A stretch of 64,000 nt of DNA from assembly GCA_964484265.1 (NCBI GenBank), contig CAZAFH010000025.1, positions 1 through 64,000 on the forward strand. Direction: 5' to 3'. The notes below the pieces were generated by a model, which saw only the letters and a program-made list of their open reading frames with translations, had not been told where the DNA came from and made no database searches. This stretch comes from SIAQ01 sp964484265. GTDB taxonomy: Bacteria; Planctomycetota; Planctomycetia; Gemmatales; Gemmataceae. The position numbers and the translations under genes are program-made. Positions 52,401 through 59,779 of this stretch are shown piece after piece. How positions within the stretch are numbered: the stretch's first letter is position 1; the number at the start of each line of letters is the position of its first letter.

Positions 52401-55400
52401 AATATTGGCGGCGTCTGGACGCTTCTTTCCTCGAATTCCGTCAGCCCGGCAACGCTCGCTCTCGCGGGTCCCGTCCAGAACCTTCGCTTTGAAGTTATCA
52501 ACGATAGTTTGAAATTCTTCGTCAACGGCGTTTGGACTGTTTCCGCCAACGACTCCATGCTGGCCTTCGGCTCCGTCGGTCTGCGTTCGACCCAGGGCGT
52601 CGTCTGGAAGGACACCGCCTCGGTGAATATGGGCGACGTTCACGCTCCGCTGAGCACGCCATCGATCGCTTCAGCGTTCACGGATGCGTTCACTTCGACG
52701 GACGCCGTCATCACGACCCAGCTCAGCTCGAACTGGCGCGAGAATTTCGGCAACTTCGCAATCAACATTGGCGCCCAGACGTTGACGACCAACACCTCGC
52801 TCGCGGTCGCCACGCTCAACACGGCTCCAGCCAGCGATGTCTATGTCACCGCCAGCACGACGCTCTCGGTTGGCCAATATGCTGGTCTCGTGGCGCGGTA
52901 TTCCGGTCTGGGCGACACCAATATGTACTGGGCAGGCCTGACCAAAAATGCCGACGGCACAGGCACGGCTTACATCTTCCGCAACCTGAACGGAACCTGG
53001 ACACAGCTGAATTCCGCCACCGTTAACGCGGGTACGATGGCGTCGCAGCAGAACTTGCGCTTTGAAGCAATCGGCAGCTACCTGACGCTGTTCGTGAACA
53101 GCTCCGCTGCGGTAACGACCAATGATTCCACGCCGCAACTTGCCCAAGGTCTCGTCGGACTACGTTCCACCCAGGGCGTGGTCTGGAAAGGCTCCGCATC
53201 CAGCCCGACGAGCTTCACCGCGAGCGTGACGACGAGTCCGGTTACGGTCACCACGGCGCCTGCGTCGTTCTCGGATAATTTCTCAAGTGCGCCGAACTAC
53301 GTCACGAACTGGCGACAAAACCTCGGCTCGTTCAGCGGCGCTGGAACGGGCAGCCTGACCGGGGTTTCTTCTCTCAACATCGCCACGCTCTATGGCGTGT
53401 CGGCCACCGATGTCGTGGTTTCCGATAGCGTGACATTGACAAACGGCCAATACGGCGGCTTGGTCGCACGGTATTCCGGTCCAGCCGACATGAACATGTA
53501 TTGGGCCGGAATTGGCAACGTCAACGGAACCTATACCGCTTATCTCTTCCGTAACGTCGGCGGCGCCTGGACGCAGCTGGCAACCAAGGTTCTCAGTCCG
53601 GCGCCCAGCTCGCCGATCGCGATGCGATTCGAAGTCATCGGCGACAGCTTGAAGTTCTTCATCAACAACAACCTCGCCGTGGCTGCGAACGATTCGCTGC
53701 TGACAAAGGGTTCCGTCGGCGTGCGTTCAACTCAGGGCGCCGTTTTCACCGGCACACCAAACTTCACGGTGAATCTCCGCCAGCCATTGACTTCCGCGGC
53801 TTCCCTGCCCAACCTACCGAGTTCGTTCAGTGATGATTTCGCGACGTCGAATTACGACGGCACGACAAACGCGGCCACCGCAGGCGGAAGTGAACTCGGA
53901 CTGGCGTGGAAGGAAAACCTCGGCGCCTTTACGATCAGCGGTGGTAATCTGACAAGTGTGAATGCTCTCAATATCGCCACGCTCAATGGCGTGTCGGAAG
54001 CCAATGCCGTCGTGAGCGACACCGTGACGCTTGCGTCTGGCCAATTCGGCGGGCTCGTCGCGCGATACGGATTGACCGGCGGCGACACGAACATGTACTG
54101 GGCCGCCCTCGGTAATTCGGCAGGAAGTTATACTGCCTACATCTTCCGGAACGTCGGCGGTACGTGGACATTGCTGACGAGCAAGTCACTCAGTACGCTT
54201 TCAGGACCTCAGGCTCTGCGATTCGAAGTCATCAACGATAGCCTGAAATTCTTCGTCAACGGAACCTTGGCCTTAGCCACAAACGACGCTGCACTAGCGA
54301 CCGGGTCCGTCGGCCTGCGTTCCACCCAGGGCGCGGTCTGGACGGGAACGCCTAGTTTCTCGGCGAAGAAGCACGATCCGCTCACGGCGACGGCAATTCC
54401 GACGAGTGACTTGACGACGCAGTTTGCCGACGATTTCTCGGCAGCTTCCAGCGCCAATCAACTGAACTATAACGCCTGGCTCGAGAAACTAGGCGCCTTC
54501 TCGGTCAACACGACGGCCAAGACCGTGACCACGGAAACTAGCCTGGCCGTCGCCACGCTCAACGGTGTGTCGCAAGCCGACGTCGTGGTCACTGATACCT
54601 TGACTCTGGCCTCCGGCCAATACGGTGGACTCGTGGCCCGCTACTCCGGCCCGGGCGACACCAACATGTACTGGGCGGCCCTCGGCAACGTTGGCAATAG
54701 CTACACCGCTTACCTCTTCCGGAACGTGAGCGGAACGTGGACGATGCTGACCAGCAAAGCGCTCGGCGTCCTCAGCGGCCCGCAGGCACTGCGATTCGAG
54801 GTTATCAACGATAGCCTGAAACTATTCGTCAATGGTGTCTTTGCGGTGTCCGCGAACGACTCGGCATTGGCCACGGGTTCCGTCGGCATTCGTTCGACGC
54901 AAGGCGCGATCTGGAACAATGGAACTTCCGTCAGCTTCACGGCAGACAAGCATCAGCCGTTGTCCACTACGGCCATTCCGCTGTCGCCGGCCTTCACCGA
55001 CGATTTCAGCTCGCCTTACAGCCTCAACCAGCTTTCCCTGAACTGGCGTGAGAATCTCGGCAGCTTCACCATCGGCGCCGGCAATCTGACGAGCAACACC
55101 GCGTTGAATGTCGCCACCGTCCAGGTCGTCACACAGCCGGATGTCGTGGTGTCGGCCAGCGCCACCGTGCCAAGCGGGCAGTTCGCCGGTTTGGTCGCCC
55201 GTTATGCCGGTTCGGGCGACAAGAACATGTACTGGGCGGCCATCGCCAACTCCGGCGGCGCTTACACGGCGTTCATCTATCGCAACGTCAACGGAACCTG
55301 GACGCTCTTGGCACAACAAGCCATCGGCAACCTCGGCTCCGGCGCCCAGGCCCTGCGATTCGAAGTCGTCGGCACGAGCCTTAAGCTGTTCGTCAACAAC

Positions 55401-56072
55401 GTCTGGCGCCTCTCGGCGACCGATTCCTTGCTCCCGACGGGCGGCTCCGTGGGCTTACGTTCCACGCAAGGCGTAGTCTGGATGGGAACCCCTGGATTCG
55501 TCGCCGGCCTGCGAGCAGCACCGACCACGCCGACGTTATCGCCGACCTTCACCGACGGTTTCTCGACATTGAACTACGACTATGCGACCAACACCGAAAC
55601 CGCGACCGGCGGCGCCTTGGGTCTGGCATGGACGGAGAACGTCGGCGCCTACTCAGTTGTCGCTGGCGAAGCGATTGGCGTCGGATCGCTTAATCTTGCC
55701 ACGATCAACGCGACTCAGACCGATGCCGTGCTGACGGCGAATATAACGTTGACCTCGGGTCAATACTTCGGTCTGGTGGCTCGCTACTCCGGCACCGGCG
55801 ACAACAACATGTACTGGGCCGCAATTAGCAACATCAACGGCAACTACACCGCATACATCTACAAGAACGTCAGCGGAACCTGGACGCTTCTGGCAAGCCT
55901 GGGCATTTCCAGTTTCTTCGGCCAAATGCAGTTCGACGTCATCGGCTCGACGCTTACCCTGAAGCTGGATGGCTCGCCCTACCTGCAAGTCACAGATACC
56001 TCGCTGACGTCCGGCAGGTCAGGCATCCGCAGCACCGCAGGCGCCCGGGTGACGACCTTCTCGGCCACCTAA
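40491..56072 (+). CDS. Giant multidomain surface/exported repeat protein (5193 aa)
   Basis: Opens with a basic N-terminus and LESLEKRELLA (34-44), a LEPR-XLL-like motif of giant planctomycete proteins. Then follow FG-GAP/VCBS-type repeats (about 210-360, 550-720 and 1225-1600; e.g. DLNNDGVNDLAVV, DFDGDGNLDVVVS). Among them are many copies of a short beta module (HNLTTGTMVTI ... NTFTLDNSS, about 770-1220, 1590-1680, 1890-1990, 2080-2140 and 2340-2410). A sortilin/BNR-like propeller comes next (about 2260-3170; WKTTNNGASW, LRSIDGGNTW, YKTTDGGLTW), then Ig-like segments (about 3180-3480). Nine tandem concanavalin/laminin-G-like repeats of about 190 aa close the protein (about 3485-5193; core YAGLVARYSGPGDTNMYW). 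No C-terminal anchor is evident. It is probably an adhesin or cell-surface component. Long open frames on the other strand are composition artefacts. Confidence 0.9.
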   Translation: MSFHSFFRNLSNRFWRRKTSPIVKRRPSWYSPVLESLEKRELLATTPVILSVGVLPVSGSTTASATPIIQVQYNESMVATSPTAIGSATNPDAYLLLGSTGNVVPITAVTSLNPTASLQGEPLNSIFSITYDTGNAGNQLIVDSYTLFVKGSKVTADAANNFLPMANPGQLIVANGGNAKNVSIANLSGNGTVGAESQYSLPSTGAAPTIVQPQPWTIATGDLNNDGVNDLAVVDAGTNQVSIFAGQGAANGGGYELNPSIVLNLPAGAANMAEYITFSDFDKNGHLDIAVASANSSNISVFMNTASAAGSMSFSNANSFLTDYNFTTATAVANNPVGIASSDFDGDGNPDIAVALSNALFDTNQATITNATYDIQITSASWVGGVATFNTAGPTALAALRNVTVSGFTGSWAGFNFTNQPVDTIISPTRFTILMGSNPNQSGPLTGTPIVTPLGAGPTTVVLTTTLNHGFSTGQTVTVSALSGGFASYNGNVLLTRATGTSLYYDLAAIPAGNGPTGGGFVNDNVLDYNVNIFQGNGDGTFAPTPVQIRVGDVGDPAASPNPIDPRNLRPSALALGYINSTTQPDLILGGDNQSNPATGRSGLSVLRNTSTFISGVSTFSFSQQTISRSAGPTSSATGSGAAVSSIAVGKIDAGTTNDIVALTTTGNIEAYLNRNGNYPLFTTITGVAAATSSQIAVGDLNGDGLSDIVLTNGAVAGKVAVYLNGNFTSFISAIQPATSTTPTIVTSAGNGLTAGQQITITGASGASNTNGTWTVAPLNGAVFTSASGGVAAAGGIVGDGITDISVTTASAHNLTTGTMVTIANSTAYPAANGSFRITVTGANTFTLDNSSSLAAGSDTTGNATWSVAGIFGDGVKDISVTTAAAHNLTTGTQVTIAGSTLFPLANGTYTITVRGTNTFTLDGTAGITGSGTSGLATWTSLDMLSLSSTGSLSANATGSADVTITVPSTAGLFAGDTIRFTNITSGAGSLVTALNNNSFTITNVTATTFDLVGTSGFAAGATSGGNWTFLSHGTTAASWGAGNNYILFTVPSGSTAGLSGSVTIPAGTFSGALASTLNGQTFTVSSVTATSFRLNTTTNGGATINDNTGGGWRQVTNIVSAGNTKLALAGSATATHATGQLVTITTGSTAGLVSGQSVTMSGFSTTAGTLGAALNGNNYTITVTSATTFTLALTTGLPTLGSPASGGTWTVNPTFFAASPANYSVDSMPFGVVLTDSDKDGHLDIITANNAGNNVSTLLGNGNGTFQLPVNTNISNAPGGVKMADLNGDGILDMVILNNNGNTSSKITILQGQQGGTYAAPIDFNVSIRNLVGLDIGIVKNKASGLPDIVYVSQNDNAFGILVNGGTVGAAITSATFSSPVPTVSTSNNSSPTGIALADFDGDGNLDVVVSRQGSGGFGGSNKGSRVFLGNGDGTFPSAKQTSYENSGGWGGSRISMSNVVTGDFNNDGKKDFITLESTNSTNKIYIHYGDGLGGFASTITTTVGITNAKYLIATDFNNDGFLDLAISSSDTSLTSGGVSILLNQFGSGFGGAIQTQVSPGTSLGSIIATDINQDGFKDVIVAALSVGANGSINSITTGGGSDVRISTPSTNGLSNGMLVTITGLTGTAAVALNGNTYQVNSVTGSSFKLTGTTAIAGTGTGGTWGEPHVNDNVFVLIGNGDGTLKTPTPYQMGSLVTTDLPPSYLAATPSPLIPVTTFSTNGNLVQGELVANGTFEARDLNGYPGTLQGWQTYNLAASNSGSFGAWTSQTGTTSPFSGTAVPSPSGSYRAILDENNQTPYTSNTNPNTADTYHGSHALYQDIYIPAGALSVTLSMSLYADNSDAAANLNNGTGGWSNPTQTSPPYSLDYRTAQANQQVRVDILDPSVQLGSVIDPILGPTTDVPFGKATASVSGNVVTISTPNANASTLANGSGQSVVITGMTGAYSALNGNTYFIANVNPGATDTTFTLTGTPSLPNGNSTGTWTLINTAGDGVLRTEFITGLSTAKTFAITITDADLTAYAGQTIRLRIAATNNQGRLIIGVDNVSLKAKFADSVLPTLTKVTVQSPAFYSLSGNASASVLSANAPVTITTTNTSGLTNGSVVQINGLSGALASLLNGNTYSISNVTGTTFTLDQSNGPAAGLTAAGGTWSYLPHTNDSTILGTVGDTSGLGGIAYVAIDPTGTSFTSSSVVKISTSQLDSTGNFSVKLPSVKSGYNLIGVAVVDKAGNTRIQRFEFFMQTNSVTEWQALGPQGIDVSGQGVDYTLVSGRITSVVPDQSDPSGSSYFVGTPNGGIWKTTNNGASWLPTTNLVTDGVSSTPVPVTVGGMAQAKLSGYITSINGSGTSDVVVTTTAHDGLATGDRVTLQGVTGIIGQGNGVFGAAINGTFTITMVNATTFTLNNTASATYLGTDNTGKGQWSDNDKFVLYAGMGVGDRELDSKAGAGVLRSIDGGNTWTLIGNSGSVMQNVRTVKVVIDKNDTNVAYVGDAGDQVLGRLSGAVYKTTDGGLTWTNVLTPAALGLAPGTQLASVTDLVIDPFDSSTLLVGLGNIGLVATSATAGVYKSALNGGATWSLVPGGDSGPGTAIPTGVNVGRVAIGWATGQAANEKIIYVSFSAPPGNNNAPSVDFGQFTGLYKTSNFLLDFTKVMLREDTNPPGPGNWPSFTDIGIFGRNGANTNQLIVDPNNPNVVYVGGSRLWRNPADPPQRQFLYVDTGNMANNGDDKDKAQKGANRVYYDVVNSLYPYTGEGVYWYDLDSAQSGNRGKLDLLPDSITALAFDSQGRLIVGTIGGIWRGTNLGMSYDFTSGGSGIMTYGGGGGGGANNFSTPGYSFVSLNGNLQIADMTSVALDPNNAGVFFGTQYDTGVSGSVTPLAWTSQGLTGPTVGGNNLNIPTAWNVSASNPPPGSPAGTPVTLFRLWQYADNQALIPEISVDGGTTWTATASAGISSALTGGIFPAFAVNPTPILNVGLWQTQLLFGTNTVYISNTSGAVWNQVGPPMLTTGTISAMAFAPSTSGTFYVGTDIGELFVTTNSGGTFTPTQANGLPAGKPINGITVDPNNSNIAFAMLGSAFGGTHLYKTVNGGASWTAVAGPWGNVQTYQMVIDRLPNLGASGGKFYLATEIGVYYSADDGATWQVLGSGMPRVPVVGLSYSSTLQTLAAATLGRGVLTINTAAISVIANQTIDQDVNTTTSPVIPFTVNDIGLAPGSYTLTATSNNQALIPSSGLLLTGTGANRTIQIIPALHANSILYGSATITLSILYQGRTFQQTFTVTVNAINYAPTINNSTLTTGVIANQTTAQDTQFVVNFNVNDVEDGPNSLVVTATSNNQILVPDVNITPGPNGASNRILTIKPASGSGNVSATNGAGGGTTVTISTANTSGLVNGQTVRFDGLTGGTGTLANALNYSTNGNQTFLISNVGVNSFTVTTANIAADTATNAGTGWTIVNNFGTAAITVTVKDSKGVSTTTTFNVLVTTNAVLPASDTFTRSDSPFLGPQWSTTLGSYSTSSGAGLAGGSLNIATLNGVSAKDAFIQADVKLATSTASQIYGLVARYGGVGDTNMYLGAIYAPNGTAGSMNAVIFRNVNGVWTQLTSKSLGAATTTAQTLRFEVFNDSLKLFVGGTLKAWANDSAISGTGTAKMGFRATTGAIFDNLSADNLASLTPTLPPAGSSPFSDAFPAASVSQLSRNWTDHVGNISVLSGSATSNDSLNVSTLNGVSEKDVVVSANVNLSVGQYAGLVARYSGLGDNNMYWAGLTRNSDGTGTAIIYRNLGGTWTLLATRNVGTLPLNPLTLKFEVINDSLKLFISNGSWINSISANDSTLTTGSVGLRSTQGVVWSAFTAGLHATLVNATLPLAFNDDFSTAYNTNQMNLNWRENLGSFIVDTTAKTLTTNSSLAVATVNIDPSQVNTVKDVVVTDSVNTLTTGQFAGLVARYSGPGDTNMYWGALTKNADGTGTAVIYRNIGGVWTLLSSNSVSPATLALAGPVQNLRFEVINDSLKFFVNGVWTVSANDSMLAFGSVGLRSTQGVVWKDTASVNMGDVHAPLSTPSIASAFTDAFTSTDAVITTQLSSNWRENFGNFAINIGAQTLTTNTSLAVATLNTAPASDVYVTASTTLSVGQYAGLVARYSGLGDTNMYWAGLTKNADGTGTAYIFRNLNGTWTQLNSATVNAGTMASQQNLRFEAIGSYLTLFVNSSAAVTTNDSTPQLAQGLVGLRSTQGVVWKGSASSPTSFTASVTTSPVTVTTAPASFSDNFSSAPNYVTNWRQNLGSFSGAGTGSLTGVSSLNIATLYGVSATDVVVSDSVTLTNGQYGGLVARYSGPADMNMYWAGIGNVNGTYTAYLFRNVGGAWTQLATKVLSPAPSSPIAMRFEVIGDSLKFFINNNLAVAANDSLLTKGSVGVRSTQGAVFTGTPNFTVNLRQPLTSAASLPNLPSSFSDDFATSNYDGTTNAATAGGSELGLAWKENLGAFTISGGNLTSVNALNIATLNGVSEANAVVSDTVTLASGQFGGLVARYGLTGGDTNMYWAALGNSAGSYTAYIFRNVGGTWTLLTSKSLSTLSGPQALRFEVINDSLKFFVNGTLALATNDAALATGSVGLRSTQGAVWTGTPSFSAKKHDPLTATAIPTSDLTTQFADDFSAASSANQLNYNAWLEKLGAFSVNTTAKTVTTETSLAVATLNGVSQADVVVTDTLTLASGQYGGLVARYSGPGDTNMYWAALGNVGNSYTAYLFRNVSGTWTMLTSKALGVLSGPQALRFEVINDSLKLFVNGVFAVSANDSALATGSVGIRSTQGAIWNNGTSVSFTADKHQPLSTTAIPLSPAFTDDFSSPYSLNQLSLNWRENLGSFTIGAGNLTSNTALNVATVQVVTQPDVVVSASATVPSGQFAGLVARYAGSGDKNMYWAAIANSGGAYTAFIYRNVNGTWTLLAQQAIGNLGSGAQALRFEVVGTSLKLFVNNVWRLSATDSLLPTGGSVGLRSTQGVVWMGTPGFVAGLRAAPTTPTLSPTFTDGFSTLNYDYATNTETATGGALGLAWTENVGAYSVVAGEAIGVGSLNLATINATQTDAVLTANITLTSGQYFGLVARYSGTGDNNMYWAAISNINGNYTAYIYKNVSGTWTLLASLGISSFFGQMQFDVIGSTLTLKLDGSPYLQVTDTSLTSGRSGIRSTAGARVTTFSAT

Positions 56073-56093
56073 TGTAACAGAGATCCAACTCGC

Positions 56094-56126
56094 AAAGGCC
56101 CCGCACTCGCGGGGCCTTTTCTTTTT
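56094..56126 (+). terminator. Rho-independent terminator of the giant gene
   Basis: AAAGGCCCCGC (56094-56104) pairs perfectly with GCGGGGCCTTT (56109-56119), loop ACTC, followed by a T-rich tail to 56126. It begins 22 bp after the stop. Confidence 0.9.
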
Positions 56127-56201
56127 CCGTACACCTTTCTGATTCCCCGCCATTTTGCATACGATAACACCAAGCCACCCAACCCACCCCGAGGCAGATC
56201 C

Positions 56202-58151
56202 ATGCTCCCGCGCATCCTATTCTTGCTAACGATCCTCGCTCTCTGCTCCCACGCCACGCACGCCGGCGACAAAAAGACTCAAACCAAGCACGTCAATCGC
56301 CTCGCCAAGGAGACCAGCCCCTACCTCCTCATGCACGCTCACAACCCGACCAATTGGTATGCCTGGGGGCCCGAAGCGTTCGAAAAAGCCCGCAAGGAAG
56401 GCAAGCTCATCTTCCTGTCGATCGGCTACAGTTCGTGCTACTGGTGCCACGTGATGGAGCGCGAATCGTTTAATAATGAAGCCGTCGCCAAGGTTCTCAA
56501 CGATCATTTCGTCTGCATCAAGGTCGATCGCGAGGAACGCCCCGATATCGATCAGATCTACATGACCGCTCTCAACGTCCAGGGCCAGCGTGGCGGATGG
56601 CCGCTGTCGATGTTCCTCACGGCAGACGGCAGGCCGCTCGTGGGCGGAACCTATTGGCCTCGCGAAGACAAGAAAATCGATGGCGAGGTAGCCCCTGGGT
56701 TCATCACCATACTCAAAACCGTTCAGGCAGCCATGAAGGACGATCCCAAGGCGATCGAAAAGCAAGCCGACAAGATGGCCGTGCTGACGACGCGTGCACT
56801 TGAAAGTGCCGTGCCAGGATTGGCGATCGTGCCGCTGGATCGCGACCTCGTCAAGGCGATTGCTACTGACGTCAAAGAAGGCTTCGACCCCGAGCATGGC
56901 GGTTTCGGCAATGCCGAGCGCAAATTCCGCGGCGCCCGCTTTCCGATGCCGCCGAGGCATGATTTTCTGCTGCATCATGGCCGGCGTTCAGGCGATCAGA
57001 AGGCCGTGGACATGGTCACTCTCACGCTCGACAAGATCGCGATCGGCGGGATCTACGATCAGGTCGGCGGCGGATTCCATCGCTACTCCATCGAGCGGAC
57101 CTGGACGGTCCCCCACTTCGAAAAAATGCTCTATGACAACGCCCAACTCGTTGAGCTCTACGCCAAAGCCTACCGCGCAACCCGGAAGCCGCTCTATCGC
57201 CAAATTGTCGTGGAGACTTTGGCATATATCGAGCGCGAAATGACGTCTCCCGCCGGCGCTTTCTATTCGTCGCAAGACGCTGAGACGCACCACGAGGAGG
57301 GCCGATTCTACGTCTGGACGCCCAAAGAACTGGAGGAAGCGCTGCCCGACAAGGCGGAACTGGAATTCATTAAGAAAATTTACGTAGCCGACAATCAGTT
57401 GAATTTCGAGGAGAAATATCACATCCTCCGCTGGGCGAAAGATCCAAGCGAGGTGGCGAAGGACTTGAAAATCACCGAAGCGGCTTTGCACGCGAAGCTC
57501 GATCCGCTGCGGAAGAAGCTCTACGCCGTTCGCGAGAAACGAGACAAGCCGCTGCTGAACAAGATCGCCCTGACGGCCTGGAGCGGCCTGATGATCGGCG
57601 GTTACGCCGAAGCCGCCCGTGCGTTGAACGAACCGAAGTACGCCCAAATCGCGACGAAGGCAGCGGAGTTCGTGCTAAAAAACCAGGTGACCAAGGAAGG
57701 CCGGCTGCTACGCACTTATGGCGCCGCGCCGGGCAAGGAACCGAAAGCCGCCGTGAATGGTTATCTCGAAGACTACGCGTGCCTTGTGCATGGGTTGTTG
57801 AACCTTCACGAAGCGACGAAGGACAAGCGTTGGCTGACCGAGGCTCGAAAACTCACCGACACCATGATCGAGCATCACGGCGACAAGAAGGTCGGCGGCT
57901 ACTATTACACCGCGCACGATCACGAAAAACTCTTCGCGCGTGGCAAGGACCAATACGACGGCGTCCAACCCTCGGGCAATAGCCTCGCCGTGCGAAACCT
58001 CGTTCGCCTTTGGCAGCAAACGGACGACGCACGCTACGAACGCGAAGCCGAACGGAATCTCAAATACTTCGCAGGTTCGATGAAAGGCTTCGGCAGCAGC
58101 TTCGTGACGATGACAGTCGCACTGGAGATGTTCTTGGATAAGCGAAAATAA
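56202..58151 (+). CDS. DUF255 / YyaL-type thioredoxin-like protein
   Basis: The 649-residue protein has a signal peptide (about 1-22), then the thioredoxin-like DUF255 domain with HNPTNWYAWGPEAFEKARKE, GYSSCYWCHVM (CYWC at 79-82) and VDREERPDID, followed by an (alpha/alpha)6-type C-terminal region (FPMPPRHDFLLHH, GGGFHRYS, WTVPHFEKMLYDNA, SQDAETHHEEG, LTAWSGLMI, EDYACLVHGLL). This is the SPATA20/YyaL family, sometimes linked to N-acylglucosamine-epimerase-like folds; its substrate is unknown. GAGGCAG precedes the ATG. Confidence 0.92.
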   Translation: MLPRILFLLTILALCSHATHAGDKKTQTKHVNRLAKETSPYLLMHAHNPTNWYAWGPEAFEKARKEGKLIFLSIGYSSCYWCHVMERESFNNEAVAKVLNDHFVCIKVDREERPDIDQIYMTALNVQGQRGGWPLSMFLTADGRPLVGGTYWPREDKKIDGEVAPGFITILKTVQAAMKDDPKAIEKQADKMAVLTTRALESAVPGLAIVPLDRDLVKAIATDVKEGFDPEHGGFGNAERKFRGARFPMPPRHDFLLHHGRRSGDQKAVDMVTLTLDKIAIGGIYDQVGGGFHRYSIERTWTVPHFEKMLYDNAQLVELYAKAYRATRKPLYRQIVVETLAYIEREMTSPAGAFYSSQDAETHHEEGRFYVWTPKELEEALPDKAELEFIKKIYVADNQLNFEEKYHILRWAKDPSEVAKDLKITEAALHAKLDPLRKKLYAVREKRDKPLLNKIALTAWSGLMIGGYAEAARALNEPKYAQIATKAAEFVLKNQVTKEGRLLRTYGAAPGKEPKAAVNGYLEDYACLVHGLLNLHEATKDKRWLTEARKLTDTMIEHHGDKKVGGYYYTAHDHEKLFARGKDQYDGVQPSGNSLAVRNLVRLWQQTDDARYEREAERNLKYFAGSMKGFGSSFVTMTVALEMFLDKRK

Positions 58152-58259
58152 ATCTTCGCGAAAGACGAAGATTTCTCAATACGCATCACGAAAACTCCAA
58201 AAAACGAAACGCACGAAAAAAGGCCAGAGAAGTGAATGAGGGAGGGCTATAGGAATAGC

Positions 58260-59654
58260 ATGCAAATCACCTTCGACGCCGGTACACTCGTGCTTACGGG
58301 CGACGCCGCACGGATCGAATCGCTTCCCGGGGTCCAGGTCGATTCACGCATTCATGGCTTTCGCGCGGAGGCTCGGCATTATCGCGCCATCGTCGAAGAA
58401 TTGCGCCGCCGTAAGCTCGACTTCGTTGACAACGCCCGCAACTATCAGCCGATCACGCTCGTGCTTGCCAATTCACGCGAGCCATTTCCGCATCAGAAAG
58501 AAGCGATGAGCGCCTGGTGGAACGCCGGCGGGCGAGGCGTCGTCGTGCTGCCAACGGGCACGGGCAAGACGCTCGTCGCGCTGCTCGCTATCGCTCACGT
58601 CGGTCGGCCGGCGCTCGTCGTCACGCCGACGATCCCGCTCATGAATCAGTGGTACGGCGAACTGAGCCGCGCGTTTCCCACGCCCACAGGTGAGCACAGC
58701 GAACCTGTGGGATCGGGCCCTATCGGCCTGCTCGGCGGCGGCTATTACGAATTGCAACCGATCACCGTCACCACCTACGATTCCGCCTACATCCACCTGG
58801 AACGCTGGGGAAACAAATTCGGCTTGCTCGTGTTTGACGAATGCCACCACCTTCCAAGCGCTAGCTATCAGTTCGCGGCAGTCGGCGCCATCGCACCCTA
58901 TCGTCTCGGCTTGACAGCGACGCCCGAACGTGCCGATGGGCGTGAGATGCTCTACGCGGAGCTAGTTGGCCCGATCATTTATCGCCGGGAAATTCAACAA
59001 CTCGCGGGCGAATTCCTGGCTGACTATCGCGTCATCCGCATCGAGGTGGAGTTGTCGCCCGAAGAACGTGAACGATACACTCTAGCTCGGCAAACCTATC
59101 GGCAATTCGTCACCGATCACGGCATCTCGATGGGGTCGCCCAGCGGTTGGCAGCGCTTTCTGCAAATGACCTACCGCGAACCGGATGGCCGAGCGGCGTT
59201 CCTGGCCTATCGCGAACAAAAACGCATCTCCCTGGCGGCGCCGGCCAAGATCTACCTGCTCGACGATCTGTTGCACCGCCACGCGCTCGACCGGGTCATC
59301 ATCTTTACCTATGACAACGCCAGCGTGTACGAAATCTCTCGGCGATTCCTTGTCCCGGCAATCACGCACCAGACGAAAGCGCGCGAACGGCAGCAGATAC
59401 TCGAACGCCTTCACGCGGGTGAGTACAACGTCGTCGTCACCAGCCAGGTGCTCAACGAAGGCGTCGACGTGCCGGCCGCCAGCGTGGGCGTGATCCTTTC
59501 GGGAACTGGCAGCGTGCGCGAGCATGTGCAGCGATTGGGCCGGCTGCTGCGCAAATATGGTGACAAGCAGGCGATCCTCTACGAAGTGGTGACGCGCGAC
59601 ACGGGCGAAGAGTACACGAGCGAGCGCCGCCGCCAGCACGGCGCGTATCGCTAA
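58260..59654 (+). CDS. XPB/SSL2-like superfamily 2 helicase
   Basis: The 464-residue protein has an N-terminal damage-recognition-like domain (1-75), Walker A LPTGTGKT (97-104), motif II DECHH (about 196-200), motif III LTATPERADG and a C-terminal helicase domain with VTSQVLNEGVDVPAAS and QRLGRLLRK (motif VI). This is the compact bacterial/archaeal XPB layout, a 3'-5' DNA translocase used in repair. The usual nuclease partner Bax1 is not adjacent. ATG 58260 is preferred; ATG 58236 in frame is an alternative. Confidence 0.88.
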   Translation: MQITFDAGTLVLTGDAARIESLPGVQVDSRIHGFRAEARHYRAIVEELRRRKLDFVDNARNYQPITLVLANSREPFPHQKEAMSAWWNAGGRGVVVLPTGTGKTLVALLAIAHVGRPALVVTPTIPLMNQWYGELSRAFPTPTGEHSEPVGSGPIGLLGGGYYELQPITVTTYDSAYIHLERWGNKFGLLVFDECHHLPSASYQFAAVGAIAPYRLGLTATPERADGREMLYAELVGPIIYRREIQQLAGEFLADYRVIRIEVELSPEERERYTLARQTYRQFVTDHGISMGSPSGWQRFLQMTYREPDGRAAFLAYREQKRISLAAPAKIYLLDDLLHRHALDRVIIFTYDNASVYEISRRFLVPAITHQTKARERQQILERLHAGEYNVVVTSQVLNEGVDVPAASVGVILSGTGSVREHVQRLGRLLRKYGDKQAILYEVVTRDTGEEYTSERRRQHGAYR

Positions 59655-59663
59655 GGAGCGGTC

Positions 59664-59779
59664 AAAAAAAACTTCCCGAAATGATCGAATCCGCCTGCTC
59701 CCCTCTCCCCCGCCCTGTTGACGGAGCGACCTTGTCAGAATGAGTATGGGCGGGGGAGAGGGGCCGGGGGTGAGGGGTC
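59664..59779 (+). repeat. Palindromic GC-rich repeat, copy 1
   Basis: It runs from a run of A and CTTCCCGAAATGATCGA into CCCTCTCCCCCGCCC, which pairs with GGCGGGGGAGAGGG across a 32-nt loop, then GCCGGGGGTGAGGGG. An inverted copy lies at 60048-60162, so the pair flanks the DUF559 remnant. Confidence 0.7.

Noticed and set aside
41052..55988. Many long minus-strand frames opposite the giant gene
   Set aside because: They arise from GC-skewed, repetitive coding sequence on the plus strand and read as Arg/Val/Gly-rich noise with recurring pieces at each repeat.
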